NCBI RefSeq assembly: GCF_000769405.2
Contig: NZ_CP053440.1
Coordinates: 372,001 to 436,000 of the forward strand
Direction of reading: 5' to 3'
Length of the DNA: 64,000 bases
From: Rhizobium brockwellii
GTDB taxonomy: Bacteria > Pseudomonadota > Alphaproteobacteria > Rhizobiales > Rhizobiaceae
Numbering within the stretch: the first letter of the stretch is position 1; each line of letters begins with the position of its first letter. The notes below the pieces were generated by a model. It made no database searches. It saw only the letters and a list, made by a program, of their open reading frames with translations, and was not told the DNA's origin. Made by a program: the position numbers and the translations under genes. Positions 52,891 through 61,886 of the stretch are shown here, piece after piece.

Positions 52891-54816
52891 ATGCCCCACC
52901 GCCTCGTATCGCCGAGAACCGTATCGTCCCACGAGCTGGATGCAATGGTGCACGTGCTGGACGGAGCTGATATCCTGATCCATCGGTTTGACGGAACCGT
53001 CACGCATTGGTCCATTGGCTGCGAGAACATGTATGGCTGGGCAAGAGAGGAAGCTGTCGGGGAGAAGGTGCACGAACTGCTGGCGACGCAGTTCCCCGAA
53101 CCGGTGGAAAACATCCGCGACCAGCTGAAGTCGCGTGGCTTCTGGCAGGGTGAAATCATTCATCGTCACAAGAGCGGGCACGACATTCATGTCGCGTCAC
53201 GCTGCGTGCTGGTCAATTTGCCGGATGGGGATCTTGCCGTCATAGAGACGAACAGCGATGTCAGCGCGTTGCGGCGAGCCCAAGAAGTGGTCAAATCCCG
53301 CGAGGCGCACCTGAGTTCGATCCTTGACACCGTGCCGGACGCCATGGTGGTGATCGATGACAAGGGAGTGGTGCTTTCCTTCAGCAAGGCCGCCGAGAAG
53401 CTGTTTGGAATGTCTTCAGACCAGATTTGCGGCCGCAACGTCAGCAACCTGATGCCAAACCCCTACCGCGATGCTCACGACGACTACATCAATCATTATC
53501 TCGATACGGACGAGAAACGCATCATCGGCTACGGGCGCATCGTCACCGGACAACGGGCTGACGGGTCCCAGTTCCCGATGGAACTGCATGTCGGCGAGGC
53601 GACGGCAAACGGAGAGCGGATTTTCACCGGTTTTGTCCGCGATCTCACCAGCCGTTACAAAATCGAGGAAGATCTTCGCCAGTCGCAGAAGATGGAAGCT
53701 GTTGGGCAGTTGACCGGAGGCATTGCGCACGACTTCAACAACCTGCTTACCGTCATCAGCGGCAACCTCGAAATGATCGAGGATAAGCTGCCACCCGGCA
53801 GCCTTCGTGAAATTCTAGGAGAGGCTCAGGCCGCGGCGGCGGACGGAGCGGTGCTCACGGCTCAATTGCTCGCTTTCGGCCGACGGCAGCCGTTGAATCC
53901 AAGGCACGCGGATCTTGGTCAGCTTGTGAGTGGCTTTTCGGATTTGCTCCGGCGAACGCTCGGCGAAGATATCAGGTTGTCGACCGTCATCGATGGATCA
54001 GGCCTGAATGTCCTTGTGGATAGCTCGCAGCTTCAGAACGCCATTCTGAACATCGCTTTGAACGCCAGGGACGCCATGCCCAAGGGCGGCAGTCTCACGA
54101 CGACGATCTCGCGGGTCCATCTCGATGCCGACTATGCGAAAATGTCTCCGGAGCTGCGTAGCGGCAACTTCGTGCTCGTCTCGATGACGGATACAGGTTC
54201 TGGTATGACCGAGGAGGTCAGGCAGCACGCGATAGAACCATTTTTCACGACGAAGGACGTCGGCTCGGGCACAGGTCTCGGGCTCAGCATGGTCTATGGT
54301 TTCGTGAAGCAATCGGGCGGGCATCTCCAGCTTTACAGCGAGGTGGAGCGCGGCACGACAGTCCGTATATACCTCCCCGCCATCAATGGCGCCAAGCCTC
54401 AAGAGGCTGCACCGGACCACGGCTCCGACGAGAGCCAACTGCCGCAAGGGGACGAGGTGGTGCTGGTCGTTGAGGATGACGCCCGTGTCCGCCGCGTTGC
54501 CGTCGCCAGGCTTGCGTCGATGGGCTATACGGTGCGTGAAGCCGAAAACGGTCGCCGCGCCCTCGATCTCCTGAAAGAAAGTACCGACGTCGGGCTCCTC
54601 TTTACCGACATCGTGATGCCGGGCGGGATGACGGGTGACGAACTCGCAAGAGAGGTGCGTATTTTACGGCCGGACATTGCCGTGCTCTTCACGTCGGGAT
54701 ATTCCGAACCGGGTCTCGCAGGCAATGATACGGTTCCGGGCGCGCAATGGCTGCGCAAACCCTATACCGCAAAGGAGCTGGCGTTGCGGATCCGCGAGCT
54801 TCTCGACGCGAAATGA
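52891..54816 (+). CDS. fixL: Hybrid FixL: oxygen-sensing heme-PAS histidine kinase with receiver domain
   Basis: 641 residues, no membrane helix. First PAS about 15-125; second PAS about 140-255 is the heme domain, with the proximal heme histidine near H196 in PYRDAHDDYI and the sensor arginine near R216 in IIGYGRIVTG. The kinase has His280 in GGIAHDFNNLLTV and the G box DTGSGMTEEV. A C-terminal receiver (about 475-590) carries the phospho-acceptor in LLFTDIVMPG. This is the hybrid FixL of the R. etli kind, thought to act through FxkR rather than FixJ. It shares the operon with fixK. Confidence 0.95.
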   Translation: MPHRLVSPRTVSSHELDAMVHVLDGADILIHRFDGTVTHWSIGCENMYGWAREEAVGEKVHELLATQFPEPVENIRDQLKSRGFWQGEIIHRHKSGHDIHVASRCVLVNLPDGDLAVIETNSDVSALRRAQEVVKSREAHLSSILDTVPDAMVVIDDKGVVLSFSKAAEKLFGMSSDQICGRNVSNLMPNPYRDAHDDYINHYLDTDEKRIIGYGRIVTGQRADGSQFPMELHVGEATANGERIFTGFVRDLTSRYKIEEDLRQSQKMEAVGQLTGGIAHDFNNLLTVISGNLEMIEDKLPPGSLREILGEAQAAAADGAVLTAQLLAFGRRQPLNPRHADLGQLVSGFSDLLRRTLGEDIRLSTVIDGSGLNVLVDSSQLQNAILNIALNARDAMPKGGSLTTTISRVHLDADYAKMSPELRSGNFVLVSMTDTGSGMTEEVRQHAIEPFFTTKDVGSGTGLGLSMVYGFVKQSGGHLQLYSEVERGTTVRIYLPAINGAKPQEAAPDHGSDESQLPQGDEVVLVVEDDARVRRVAVARLASMGYTVREAENGRRALDLLKESTDVGLLFTDIVMPGGMTGDELAREVRILRPDIAVLFTSGYSEPGLAGNDTVPGAQWLRKPYTAKELALRIRELLDAK

Positions 54817-54899
54817 CATCCAGGGAGGCAGTTCGTCTCGCCACCCGCCCATGCGTCCTGGCCCGCGCGAACGCGCGGAGTGCGCGCTTTTTCCCGCGT

Positions 54900-54913
54900 T
54901 TGACCAGAGTCAA
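54900..54913 (+). promoter_or_regulatory. FixK/FNR box upstream of the pseudoazurin gene
   Basis: TTGACCAGAGTCAA, a full match to TTGAY-N4-RTCAA, 74 bases ahead of the pseudoazurin ATG. Confidence 0.8.
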
Positions 54914-54987
54914 AGAACCGGCGTCCAGCATGTCTTAGAAGATGTTCGCGAGGCTAAATCAGGCCTCGCAAAACAGGAGATATGCAA

Positions 54988-55446
54988 ATGCGCTTGAAAT
55001 TCGGTCTGATCGTTGCAACGGCAGCCCTGATCACTTCAGCTGCGCCGTTGATGGCTGCCGACCACCAGGTTCAGATGCTGAACAAGGGCACCGACGGTGC
55101 GATGGTGTTTGAGCCCGGCTTTATGAAGATTGCTCCCGGCGATACTGTCACGTTCATTCCCACCGACAAGAGTCACAACGTCGAGACGTTCAGGGGTCTC
55201 ATTCCCGACGGCGTTTCTGAGTTCAAATCCAGGCCGAGCGAACAGTATCAGGTGAAGTTCGACATTCCGGGCGCATATGTCTTGAAGTGCACGCCACACG
55301 TGGGCATGGGCATGGTTGCATTGATCCAGGTTGGCGACAGTCCGGTCAATCTTGGGGCGATCAAGATCGCCAAGGTGCCGAACATGGTGCGCAAGAGGCT
55401 GGATGCCGACCTCGCGCAGATCACTCAGGCTCAGATCACCCAGTGA
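54988..55446 (+). CDS. azu: Pseudoazurin (periplasmic blue-copper protein)
   Basis: 152 residues. A signal peptide of about 24 residues (cut after LMAA) precedes a cupredoxin fold starting [19 protein letters not shown]. Copper ligands are His63 (DKSHNVE), Cys101, His104 and Met109 ([11 protein letters not shown]). It carries electrons between the membrane chain and periplasmic reductases or cbb3 oxidase. GGAGATATGCAA precedes the ATG; an in-frame ATG six bases earlier is also possible. A FixK box is upstream. No nitrite reductase gene is nearby. Confidence 0.95.
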   Translation: MRLKFGLIVATAALITSAAPLMAADHQVQMLNKGTDGAMVFEPGFMKIAPGDTVTFIPTDKSHNVETFRGLIPDGVSEFKSRPSEQYQVKFDIPGAYVLKCTPHVGMGMVALIQVGDSPVNLGAIKIAKVPNMVRKRLDADLAQITQAQITQ

Positions 55447-55457
55447 TTGACCGACAG

Positions 55458-55491
55458 GTGCGGATGGCGGCGCTTGCGCGCCGTCCCGCAC
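55458..55491 (+). terminator. GC-rich hairpin after the pseudoazurin gene
   Basis: GTGCGG-AT-GGCGGCGC pairs with GCGCCG-T-CCCGCAC, a long stem with a small bulge, just downstream of the stop codon. No U-tract follows. Confidence 0.5.
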
Positions 55492-55580
55492 GATCAGAAC
55501 CGTCATGTTCCGGCCCGCGGCAATGCTTCGTGATTGTCGACACGGCAGGTCTTTGGCAGCTCGCGGCCGCAGCGCGCTGC

Positions 55581-56075
55581 TCAGGCCGCTTCCGTTTGAG
55601 CTGTCGCATCGGGCGAACGCGACGCCGGATCACCGTCCATTGCCCGTCGAAGCAACCTGATGACCTCCCGTTCCGACTTGATATGCCTGCGCATCGAACA
55701 GCAGAACGAACGCAGCTGATATCCTATAGCTTCCCAGGAGAGCCGGCAGCGCCCCTCACTTAGAGTTTCCAGCGTGAAGACGACGTGCTGCCCCGCATCA
55801 TGATCGAATAAACGACCGGCGTGCCGGCGTTCCCTTGCATCGGCAAGCTCTTCGACCTCCATGATCAATCCGAGTGCCGACGAGATCGATCGCTCTTCGA
55901 GCTGGTGCGTCGTCAGCAACAGCGGGATCAGACCGCGTGAAATACGGCCGCAAAGGCTTTCATCGATATGGCAAGGCAGAAAGTCGGCGATTGCCTGTAG
56001 CACGTCGCACCACGACATAAGCTGGTCATAGCAGCTTTCGAGTTCTTCGAAACTGTTCAGGATTGGGTTCTTCAT
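55581..56075 (-). CDS. Hemerythrin-like (HHE fold) protein
   Basis: 164 residues, all-helical. Candidate metal-binding residues are spread as in HHE proteins: CHIDESLCG, LLLTTHQLEERSI, RHAGRLFDHDAGQHVV and MRRHIKSEREVIRLL. Such proteins bind di-iron and sense or scavenge oxygen or NO. It lies between pseudoazurin and hemN in the low-oxygen cluster. It is less regular than canonical hemerythrins, so the call is by fold and context. AGAGG lies ahead of the ATG. Confidence 0.65.
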   Translation of the reverse strand: MKNPILNSFEELESCYDQLMSWCDVLQAIADFLPCHIDESLCGRISRGLIPLLLTTHQLEERSISSALGLIMEVEELADARERRHAGRLFDHDAGQHVVFTLETLSEGRCRLSWEAIGYQLRSFCCSMRRHIKSEREVIRLLRRAMDGDPASRSPDATAQTEAA

Positions 56076-56259
56076 CCGATTACCTCTGTAGCAACAAGCT
56101 GGCGAGCGATCGCCATGGCGGCGAGAACCGCGCTAGCAATGCCCATTCGTTCCAGGACACCGATCTGGCAGCAGTGATTGCAAACAGGACGATCACGGAT
56201 GTTCCTCTCGATAACCCTGTCTGCGCACCAGTCATCACGGCCTCCTTTCACCTGAAACC

Positions 56260-56441
56260 TAGCCTGTCCGATCGGTGGACTCTTTGCGCTCGATCAAAGA
56301 GGTAGCGGGATACATCTCGCGACGATATTCCCGGTCCTGAAGGCGGGACGCCGAAAAAGGTTGGTTTCTCGATCAAGCGGCCTTGCTGTGCGTGCGGCCG
56401 TGCGAACCGAAATACGCGTCGAATGCCGCCGCAACGGCGCG
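56260..56441 (-). repeat. Parent copy of the 182-bp repeat (hemN 3' end)
   Basis: Identical in inverted orientation to 24955-25136. Here it is part of the intact hemN gene plus its downstream DNA, so this is the original. The rest of 56076-56372 holds no other gene. Confidence 0.97.
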
Positions 56442-57725
56442 GACCATGAACCGTGCGTCCTGAGACACGACAATCCGATCTCCGGAAATCGTCGCGACGC
56501 CATCGGCGACGAGTTCGTTGAGTCGATCGTTTCGTTCGAGGAGGAATTCGATGTCAAAACCCGACGCCTTGCTCAATCGTCCGAGATCAACTTCGAAATC
56601 ACACATAAGCCGCTCGATTATTCTGGCTCGAAGCTTGTCCTCTTCTGTCAGAAGATATCCCCTGGCTGTCGGCAGGATGCCGGAAGCAACCCGCTCCTGA
56701 TATAGACCCAATGGCACATGGTTCTGGATATAGCCGGTCGGCAACCGCCCAATCGCCGAAGCACCGAGGCCGATCAGCGTATCGCAATCATCCGTGGTGT
56801 AGCCTTGGAAATTCCTTCTCATCGTGCCGCTGCGCGCAGCGACCGCGAGTTGATCGTCCGGCAGCGCAAAATGATCGAGCCCAATGCGTGCATACCCGGT
56901 CTTTACAAGCTCTTCCGCGATGGCTTCGGCCTGCTCGTTTCGCTGTTTTGCACCAGGAAGCGACGCCTCATCTATGAGGCGCTGGTGTTTCTTGAAGGCC
57001 GGTATGTGCGCATAACCGAAAACGGCGAAACGCTCGGGACGCAGCTGTGCGGCCAGTCTGACGGTTTCGATGCAGGATTGCACCGTCTGTTTCGGAAGAC
57101 CGTAGATCAAATCGAAGTTTATACTGGAGATGCCCACGGAGCGTAGCCCGCTGACCGCAATCTCCGTCTGCTCGAACGATTGCTTTCGGTTGATCGTGGC
57201 TTGCACGATCGGGTCAAAGCTCTGAACGCCGAGGCTTGCGCGATCGACACCGCTTTCGCCCAGCGCTTCGATCATCGGAACGGCCAATGTGCGTGGATCG
57301 ATTTCAACCGCGATGCTCGCATCTGCCTCAAACCTGAAGGCGCTCCGCAGCTTTGCCATGATTGCGGCAAACTCCTGCGGCCTCATAATCGTCGGGGTGC
57401 CGCCGCCGAAATGAACGTTCTTTACGGGAACCTCGTTACCGGCAGCAAAGGATACAAGCTCGATCTCCTGGCTCATGACATCCAGGTATTCGCGAACCGG
57501 GCCATCCTGTCGGGTGATGCTCGTGTGACAACCGCAGTACCAGCACATCGAGCGGCAGAACGGGACGTGGAGATAGACGGAGACGGGTCCGGCTTTTTGA
57601 ATGTTTGCGAGTCCCCTCGCATATTCATCCGGTCCCACAGTGGCTGAAAAGGCTGGCGCCGTTGGATAGCTCGTGTAGCGCGGGAACCGCGCGTCGCCAT
57701 ACTTGGCGACCAGACTGTCGGACAT
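56373..57725 (-). CDS. hemN: Oxygen-independent coproporphyrinogen III oxidase
   Basis: 450 residues. Radical SAM enzyme that converts coproporphyrinogen III to protoporphyrinogen IX without oxygen. The cluster motif is C57-x3-C61-x2-C64 in PFCRSMCWYCGCH, followed by VHFGGGTPTIM, and GVQSFDPIVQATINRKQ later. Length is normal. AAGGATGCGACA lies ahead of the ATG. A near-match FixK box lies 57 bases upstream. It serves heme supply at low oxygen together with hemA. Its 3' end has been copied into the region near 25 kb. Confidence 0.97.
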   Translation of the reverse strand: MSDSLVAKYGDARFPRYTSYPTAPAFSATVGPDEYARGLANIQKAGPVSVYLHVPFCRSMCWYCGCHTSITRQDGPVREYLDVMSQEIELVSFAAGNEVPVKNVHFGGGTPTIMRPQEFAAIMAKLRSAFRFEADASIAVEIDPRTLAVPMIEALGESGVDRASLGVQSFDPIVQATINRKQSFEQTEIAVSGLRSVGISSINFDLIYGLPKQTVQSCIETVRLAAQLRPERFAVFGYAHIPAFKKHQRLIDEASLPGAKQRNEQAEAIAEELVKTGYARIGLDHFALPDDQLAVAARSGTMRRNFQGYTTDDCDTLIGLGASAIGRLPTGYIQNHVPLGLYQERVASGILPTARGYLLTEEDKLRARIIERLMCDFEVDLGRLSKASGFDIEFLLERNDRLNELVADGVATISGDRIVVSQDARFMVRAVAAAFDAYFGSHGRTHSKAA

Positions 57726-57782
57726 TGTCGCATCCTTTTACAAAAACAGGATGATTTATGAGGTCGAATTGCGCGACCTTCC

Positions 57783-57796
57783 TTGTTCTAAATCAA
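57783..57796 (-). promoter_or_regulatory. Imperfect FixK/FNR box upstream of hemN
   Basis: TTGTTCTAAATCAA, one mismatch from TTGAT-N4-ATCAA, 57 bases ahead of the hemN ATG. Spacing and the known regulation of hemN support it. Confidence 0.6.
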
Positions 57797-57953
57797 TGTG
57801 GCGTCCACTCGTAACCGAGGTCCCACATAGATCCGGACGTTGCCCACCGCCGAATGGCGGCCGCTGATCCATTGACTTACAGGCGAACGCATATTGGCAC
57901 ACGCCGTCATGGCCATAAGCCCCAAGAGTTGTCGAACGGCAAATGATGCCGAG

Positions 57954-57967
57954 TTGACCGAGGTCAA
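57954..57967 (+). promoter_or_regulatory. FixK/FNR box upstream of a small unknown gene
   Basis: TTGACCGAGGTCAA, a full match, 48 bases ahead of the ATG at 58016. Confidence 0.75.
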
Positions 57968-58015
57968 AGTGTCATTGCACCGATGTCGTACCTTGGAAGG
58001 AACCTGGGAGCATCA

Positions 58016-58366
58016 ATGGCTGGCAGCGGTTCATGCAACGCAGGATTCTGCTCGAGGGAGATGAAAGTGCAGCACGATGTCATCAACGCAAGCCTGAACG
58101 CGCAAGATAAGTCGGGGTGCATCGATGTGCGTTTCGGCGCAGACATGAAAACGGTCGTTGTCTCCAGGCGCGCACTGCTATCCGTAGCCTCGCCGCCTCG
58201 CGCAACCGAAGTCCGCTTTCTTCAGTACGTCGACGCGTTCTGTGAAATCGTGGCGAGCGGCCTTGGTTCAAAGAAGTCCGGCGGCGACGTGGTCCTGGTC
58301 ACGGCAAACGACGTCCGCAGATGGCGCCGCGCGTGGCAATCGTCCGAAGTGGCAGCGGGGATATAA
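58016..58366 (+). CDS. Hypothetical protein with FixK-type promoter
   Basis: 116 residues from the ATG at 58016, chosen because GGGAG lies six bases ahead and the FixK box fits. Other starts are 57983 and 58061. The sequence has no membrane helix. Recognisable stretches such as CIDVRFGADMKTVVVSRRAL and FLQYVDAFCEIVASGL do not match a family I know. It lies between hemN and the second fixK, in a region rich in low-oxygen genes, so it is likely expressed microaerobically. Confidence 0.6.
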   Translation: MAGSGSCNAGFCSREMKVQHDVINASLNAQDKSGCIDVRFGADMKTVVVSRRALLSVASPPRATEVRFLQYVDAFCEIVASGLGSKKSGGDVVLVTANDVRRWRRAWQSSEVAAGI

Positions 58367-58460
58367 GCTGCACCGCGCGATGCCGCGTCATTTAAGCGCG
58401 TCGCGTGAATCTCATTCATGTGGCGCGCCACCAGGCACTCTGGCTTTCGTCATTTGGGGA

Positions 58461-59213
58461 TCATTGGCGCTGCCTTCCGGCGTAAGCAATCAAGCCGCGC
58501 TCGTCGCTGTCATATTCATCATTATCGCCGGAGAGCTGTACGAGCGTCGCGTATTTCATGATGCGCACGCAATGCCGGCCGGCGGCCATCAGGACGCCCT
58601 TGTTGGTTAGCTTCGTCATCGTCCGCGACACGGTTTCGATCGTCAGGCCGAGATAGTCGGCCATGTCGAGCCGTGTCATCGGCAGCTCGACGATCGCACT
58701 GGACCGGCAATGGCCTGGGTCACGGCGAAGCTGCTTCAACAGGAAGCTGCAGAGCCGCTCCTCGGCGTCCTTGCAGGACAGAAGCACCATCTGATCCTGA
58801 GCGGCGGCCATCTCGTCGCGAAGCCGGGCGAAGACTTCCGGCCGCAGCTCCGGCGAGTTGCTGACCTCAGCCTCGAAAGCCTTGCGTGAGAAGCGGCGAA
58901 CCTTGGTATCGGTGACGGCCTCGGCGCTGTAGAGATAGTGGTTTTTCAACGATACGCCGACAATGTCGCCCGCATGGAGGAAATCGGTGATGACCCGCCG
59001 GCCATCGGAGATGATCCGGAAGATGCGCAGGTTCCCCTCAACAACTTCAAAGAGGTGTTTGGCGGCATCGCCCTCGAAGAACAGTGACTGGCCGGCGGCC
59101 AGATGTTCGACTGGCTGCTTTCTGAAAAGCGCCTGCAAGCAGTTCGGCTCGGAGCCGAAAAGCGCGCCGTTGGCGATTTCCAGAGCAGGGTGAAAACGGG
59201 TTGTGTGCAGCAT
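58461..59213 (-). CDS. fixK: Second FixK-type Crp/Fnr transcriptional activator
   Basis: 250 residues from the start at 59213 (GAGGGACG ahead). Beta-barrel fold (EHLAAGQSLFFEGDAAKHLF and on), dimer helix, and a winged helix with MTRLDMADYLGLTIETVSRT, near-identical in the recognition helix to the first FixK. No N-terminal cysteine cluster. It is divergent from the fxkR-type gene, with a K-box 86 bases upstream. Two FixK proteins with the same recognition helix should share target boxes. Confidence 0.9.
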   Translation of the reverse strand: MLHTTRFHPALEIANGALFGSEPNCLQALFRKQPVEHLAAGQSLFFEGDAAKHLFEVVEGNLRIFRIISDGRRVITDFLHAGDIVGVSLKNHYLYSAEAVTDTKVRRFSRKAFEAEVSNSPELRPEVFARLRDEMAAAQDQMVLLSCKDAEERLCSFLLKQLRRDPGHCRSSAIVELPMTRLDMADYLGLTIETVSRTMTKLTNKGVLMAAGRHCVRIMKYATLVQLSGDNDEYDSDERGLIAYAGRQRQ

Positions 59214-59299
59214 GATCGTCCCTCTGTGCTGTCGATGAGGACAATTGACCGGCTTCTGGTGACACACCGATGCCGCGCGTGTTAAAGACGGTGCAATTC

Positions 59300-59315
59300 A
59301 GTAACAGTCTGTGAC
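59300..59315 (-). promoter_or_regulatory. K-box (FxkR-type site) upstream of the second fixK
   Basis: Read on the minus strand: GTCACAGACTGTTACT, two mismatches from GTTACA-N4-GTTACA. It has exactly the same 86-base spacing to the fixK ATG as the perfect box at 52030-52045. Confidence 0.65.
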
Positions 59316-59337
59316 AGCACGGCTTGACGGATGGGCG

Positions 59338-60063
59338 ATGGCAACACTTCAGCATGACGCGCATCTTCTCGTCGTCGACGACGATCCGCGCATTCGTCAG
59401 ATGCTGACGCGCTATTTCGAGGACGAAGGTTACGCTGTCTCGTCCGCCTCCGATGGGATCGAGATGCGGGCGCGCATGCGCCAGCAGAATTTCGATGCTA
59501 TCCTGCTCGACCTTGTCCTTCCCGGCGGCGCGGACGGGCTTGATCTTGCCCGCGAAATTCGTGCCCAATCCGACGTTCCGATGATGATGCTGACGGGCCG
59601 CGACGACGTCGTCGACCGGATCGTAGGTTTGGAAATCGGCGCCGACGATTACATCGCCAAACCCTTCCACCTTAGAGAAGTCCATGCTCGGCTGAAGTCG
59701 ATCCTGCGTCGGCGGCAATCTTCGTCACGCAATGCCGAGCCGGTCAGCGAGGAAATCGTCGGTTTCGAGGATTGGAAGCTCAACCTCAGTCGTCGCCAGC
59801 TTCTCGATCCCGAAGGTGCGGAGATCGAAATGACGACCGGGGAATTCGACATGCTGGCGACCTTCGTGCGGCATGCCGGCCGGGTCCTTACCCGTGAAGT
59901 GCTGATGGATCTGACCCGGGGCCGAAATCTCGAAGCCTTTGACCGGACGATCGATGCCCAGATCGTCCGGCTGCGCCGCAAGATTGAGACCGATCCAAAG
60001 AGGCCGCAATTCATCAAGGCCGTGCGCGGCGTCGGCTACGTTTTCACCGCCAGGCTGGATTGA
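59338..60063 (+). CDS. fxkR: FxkR-type OmpR-family response regulator
   Basis: 241 residues. Receiver domain with phospho-acceptor Asp58 in AILLDLVLPG and the conserved Lys in YIAKPFH; a C-terminal winged-helix (about 135-235) with TGEFDMLATFVRHAGRVLTR and AVRGVGYVFTA. It is divergent from the second fixK, in the setting described for FxkR, which links hybrid FixL to fixK in R. etli. No fixJ is present in the window. The start at 59338 gives the standard receiver N-terminus; a GTG at 59311 is possible. Confidence 0.85.
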   Translation: MATLQHDAHLLVVDDDPRIRQMLTRYFEDEGYAVSSASDGIEMRARMRQQNFDAILLDLVLPGGADGLDLAREIRAQSDVPMMMLTGRDDVVDRIVGLEIGADDYIAKPFHLREVHARLKSILRRRQSSSRNAEPVSEEIVGFEDWKLNLSRRQLLDPEGAEIEMTTGEFDMLATFVRHAGRVLTREVLMDLTRGRNLEAFDRTIDAQIVRLRRKIETDPKRPQFIKAVRGVGYVFTARLD

Positions 60064-60353
60064 CGGTTTCAGGAAATGGTGACGTTTGCTGCGGCCATCG
60101 TCAGTCCACCGATGACCTCGTGAAGCAGTTTCATCGCCAACATGTTCTGGCGCTCGGGATCGCGATCTCCTTGGCCTCCGCACGCCTCTGACCCGTCGAA
60201 CGAGGCGGGATCAGGCCGGCGTGCGCTTAGGCCTCGATCGGCGTCAAGATTTGAACGCGGGCAACTCGAACGCCGTCGCGGGCCGCTTGCGATGGATCAA
60301 TGCGCCGCCGGGCACCGTCTTCATCATCCCCGCCGAACAAACATCGTGAAAGG

Positions 60354-61436
60354 ATGACGATCTTGACGAACAAGCTGATGAAGGCGGCGGTAGTGCGCGA
60401 ATTCGGCAAACCGCTCGCAATCGAATGCGTGCCTGTGCCTGTACCCGGCCCAGGCGAAATTCTGGTGAAGGTCGTCGCATGCGGCGTCTGCCATACCGAT
60501 CTGCACGCAGCCGAAGGCGACTGGCCTGTCAAACCGACGCCGCCCTTCATTCCAGGCCATGAGGCGGCCGGCATCGTTGCCGCCCTCGGTCCCGGCGTCA
60601 CCGAATTCAAGGAAGGCGATGCCGTCGGCGTCGCCTGGCTGCACGATGCCTGCCTTCGTTGCGAATATTGCGAAACCGGCTGGGAAACGCTTTGCGAACA
60701 CCAACACAATACCGGCTACAGCTGCAACGGCGGCTTTGCCGAGTACGTCATCGCCTCCGCCGCCTTCGCCGCCCGCCTTCCCCAAAACGTCAACTTCGCC
60801 GAGATCGCGCCGATCCTCTGTGCCGGCGTCACGACGTACAAGGGCCTGAAGGAAACCGAGGCGCGGCCAGGTGATTGGGTGGCGATTTCGGGTGTCGGCG
60901 GTCTCGGTCATGTCGCGATCCAATATGCCAAGGCGATGGGCTTCAAGGTGGTCGCCCTCGATGTCGCCGCCGCCAAGCTCGACCTCGCCCGCCAGGTCGG
61001 CGCCGATCTCGCACTCAATGCACTGTCCGAAGACACAATCGAGAAAGTGCTGAAGGTGACAAGCGGCGGCGCGCATGGGGTGCTTGTCACCGCCGTCTCA
61101 CGGCCTGCTTTCTCGCAGGCACTCAGCATGGTGCGTCGCAAAGGCACCGTCAGCCTTGTCGGTCTGCCGCCGGGCAACTTCCCGATGCCGATCTTCGACG
61201 TGGTGCTGAAACGCATCACCGTGCGTGGTTCGATCGTCGGAACGCGCCGTGACCTCGATGAAGCGCTCGCATTCGCCACCGAAGGTCGTGTCCGGGCCGA
61301 GATCGCCAAGGCGCCGCTCGATGATGTCAACGATATCTTTGCCGGTCTGAAGGCGGGAACCATCGAGGGGCGCATGGTGCTCGACATCGCCGGGCAGGCG
61401 AGCGCATTCGCGACGCAGAGACAGTCCGTTGCCTAG
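60354..61436 (+). CDS. adhA: Zinc-dependent alcohol dehydrogenase (AdhA/AdhP type)
   Basis: 360 residues. Catalytic zinc site with GVCHTDLHAAEGDWP and GHEAAGIV; structural zinc cysteines in CLRCEYCETGWETLCEHQ; NAD site ISGVGGLGHVAIQYAKAMG. This is the AdhP/AdhA class of medium-chain ethanol-active dehydrogenases. A second start is 60378. An imperfect FixK-like site TCGATCGGCGTCAA lies at 60234-60247. Fermentative-type ADH near fix genes fits low-oxygen metabolism. The gap 60064-60353 has only a short minus-strand coding-like remnant with NMLAMKLLHEVIGGLTMAAA. Confidence 0.93.
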   Translation: MTILTNKLMKAAVVREFGKPLAIECVPVPVPGPGEILVKVVACGVCHTDLHAAEGDWPVKPTPPFIPGHEAAGIVAALGPGVTEFKEGDAVGVAWLHDACLRCEYCETGWETLCEHQHNTGYSCNGGFAEYVIASAAFAARLPQNVNFAEIAPILCAGVTTYKGLKETEARPGDWVAISGVGGLGHVAIQYAKAMGFKVVALDVAAAKLDLARQVGADLALNALSEDTIEKVLKVTSGGAHGVLVTAVSRPAFSQALSMVRRKGTVSLVGLPPGNFPMPIFDVVLKRITVRGSIVGTRRDLDEALAFATEGRVRAEIAKAPLDDVNDIFAGLKAGTIEGRMVLDIAGQASAFATQRQSVA

Positions 61437-61637
61437 CCGGCCGCTGCGCAGATCCCCGCCGCCCCGGAAGCAGCGGGACATCGGCATTTCCGTCAGGCGC
61501 AGAACGGCTGTACCGTAACATGCGTTGATCATTGATGTCATACGGACGGCTGCGAGCGTTACCATGGTGACGCGCTGGCCGATGGGCAAAATGCCCTGTG
61601 CAGCTGCCCGCGTCCATGTCTGTTTGCCTCTTCAATT

Positions 61638-61651
61638 TTGACGTCGATCAA
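61638..61651 (+). promoter_or_regulatory. FixK/FNR box in the gap after adhA
   Basis: TTGACGTCGATCAA, a full match. It lies 235 bases ahead of the chimeric UspA-like start. The gap 61437-61886 otherwise has a frame reading EPPHAPAATAALVKAG that resembles no family I know. Confidence 0.65.
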
Positions 61652-61886
61652 AGCATCCCACTTTCATCGACGCTACCTTCTTCCCAGTGGTTCGTCGCCA
61701 AATGCTCTGGAGTACGGTCGCCTGTGCCGTGCTCCTCTTCCTTCCTGCCGCTTGGATGGCAGCCGCCAGGAACCGCCGCACGCACCGGCGGCGACGGCCG
61801 CACTAGTGAAGGCGGGTGTGGCGTCAGCCTCTGACATTCCGACCGAGACCTTTCCTGAAGCACAAGAGTGGGAGCAAGACGACAAA

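Noticed and set aside
61526..61540. TTGATCATTGATGTC as a FixK box
   Set aside because: The right half-site does not fit RTCAA.
61638..61886. Treating 61638-62627 as one 329-residue protein
   Set aside because: The first 80 residues lack family similarity and a ribosome-binding site; the likely start is 61887.
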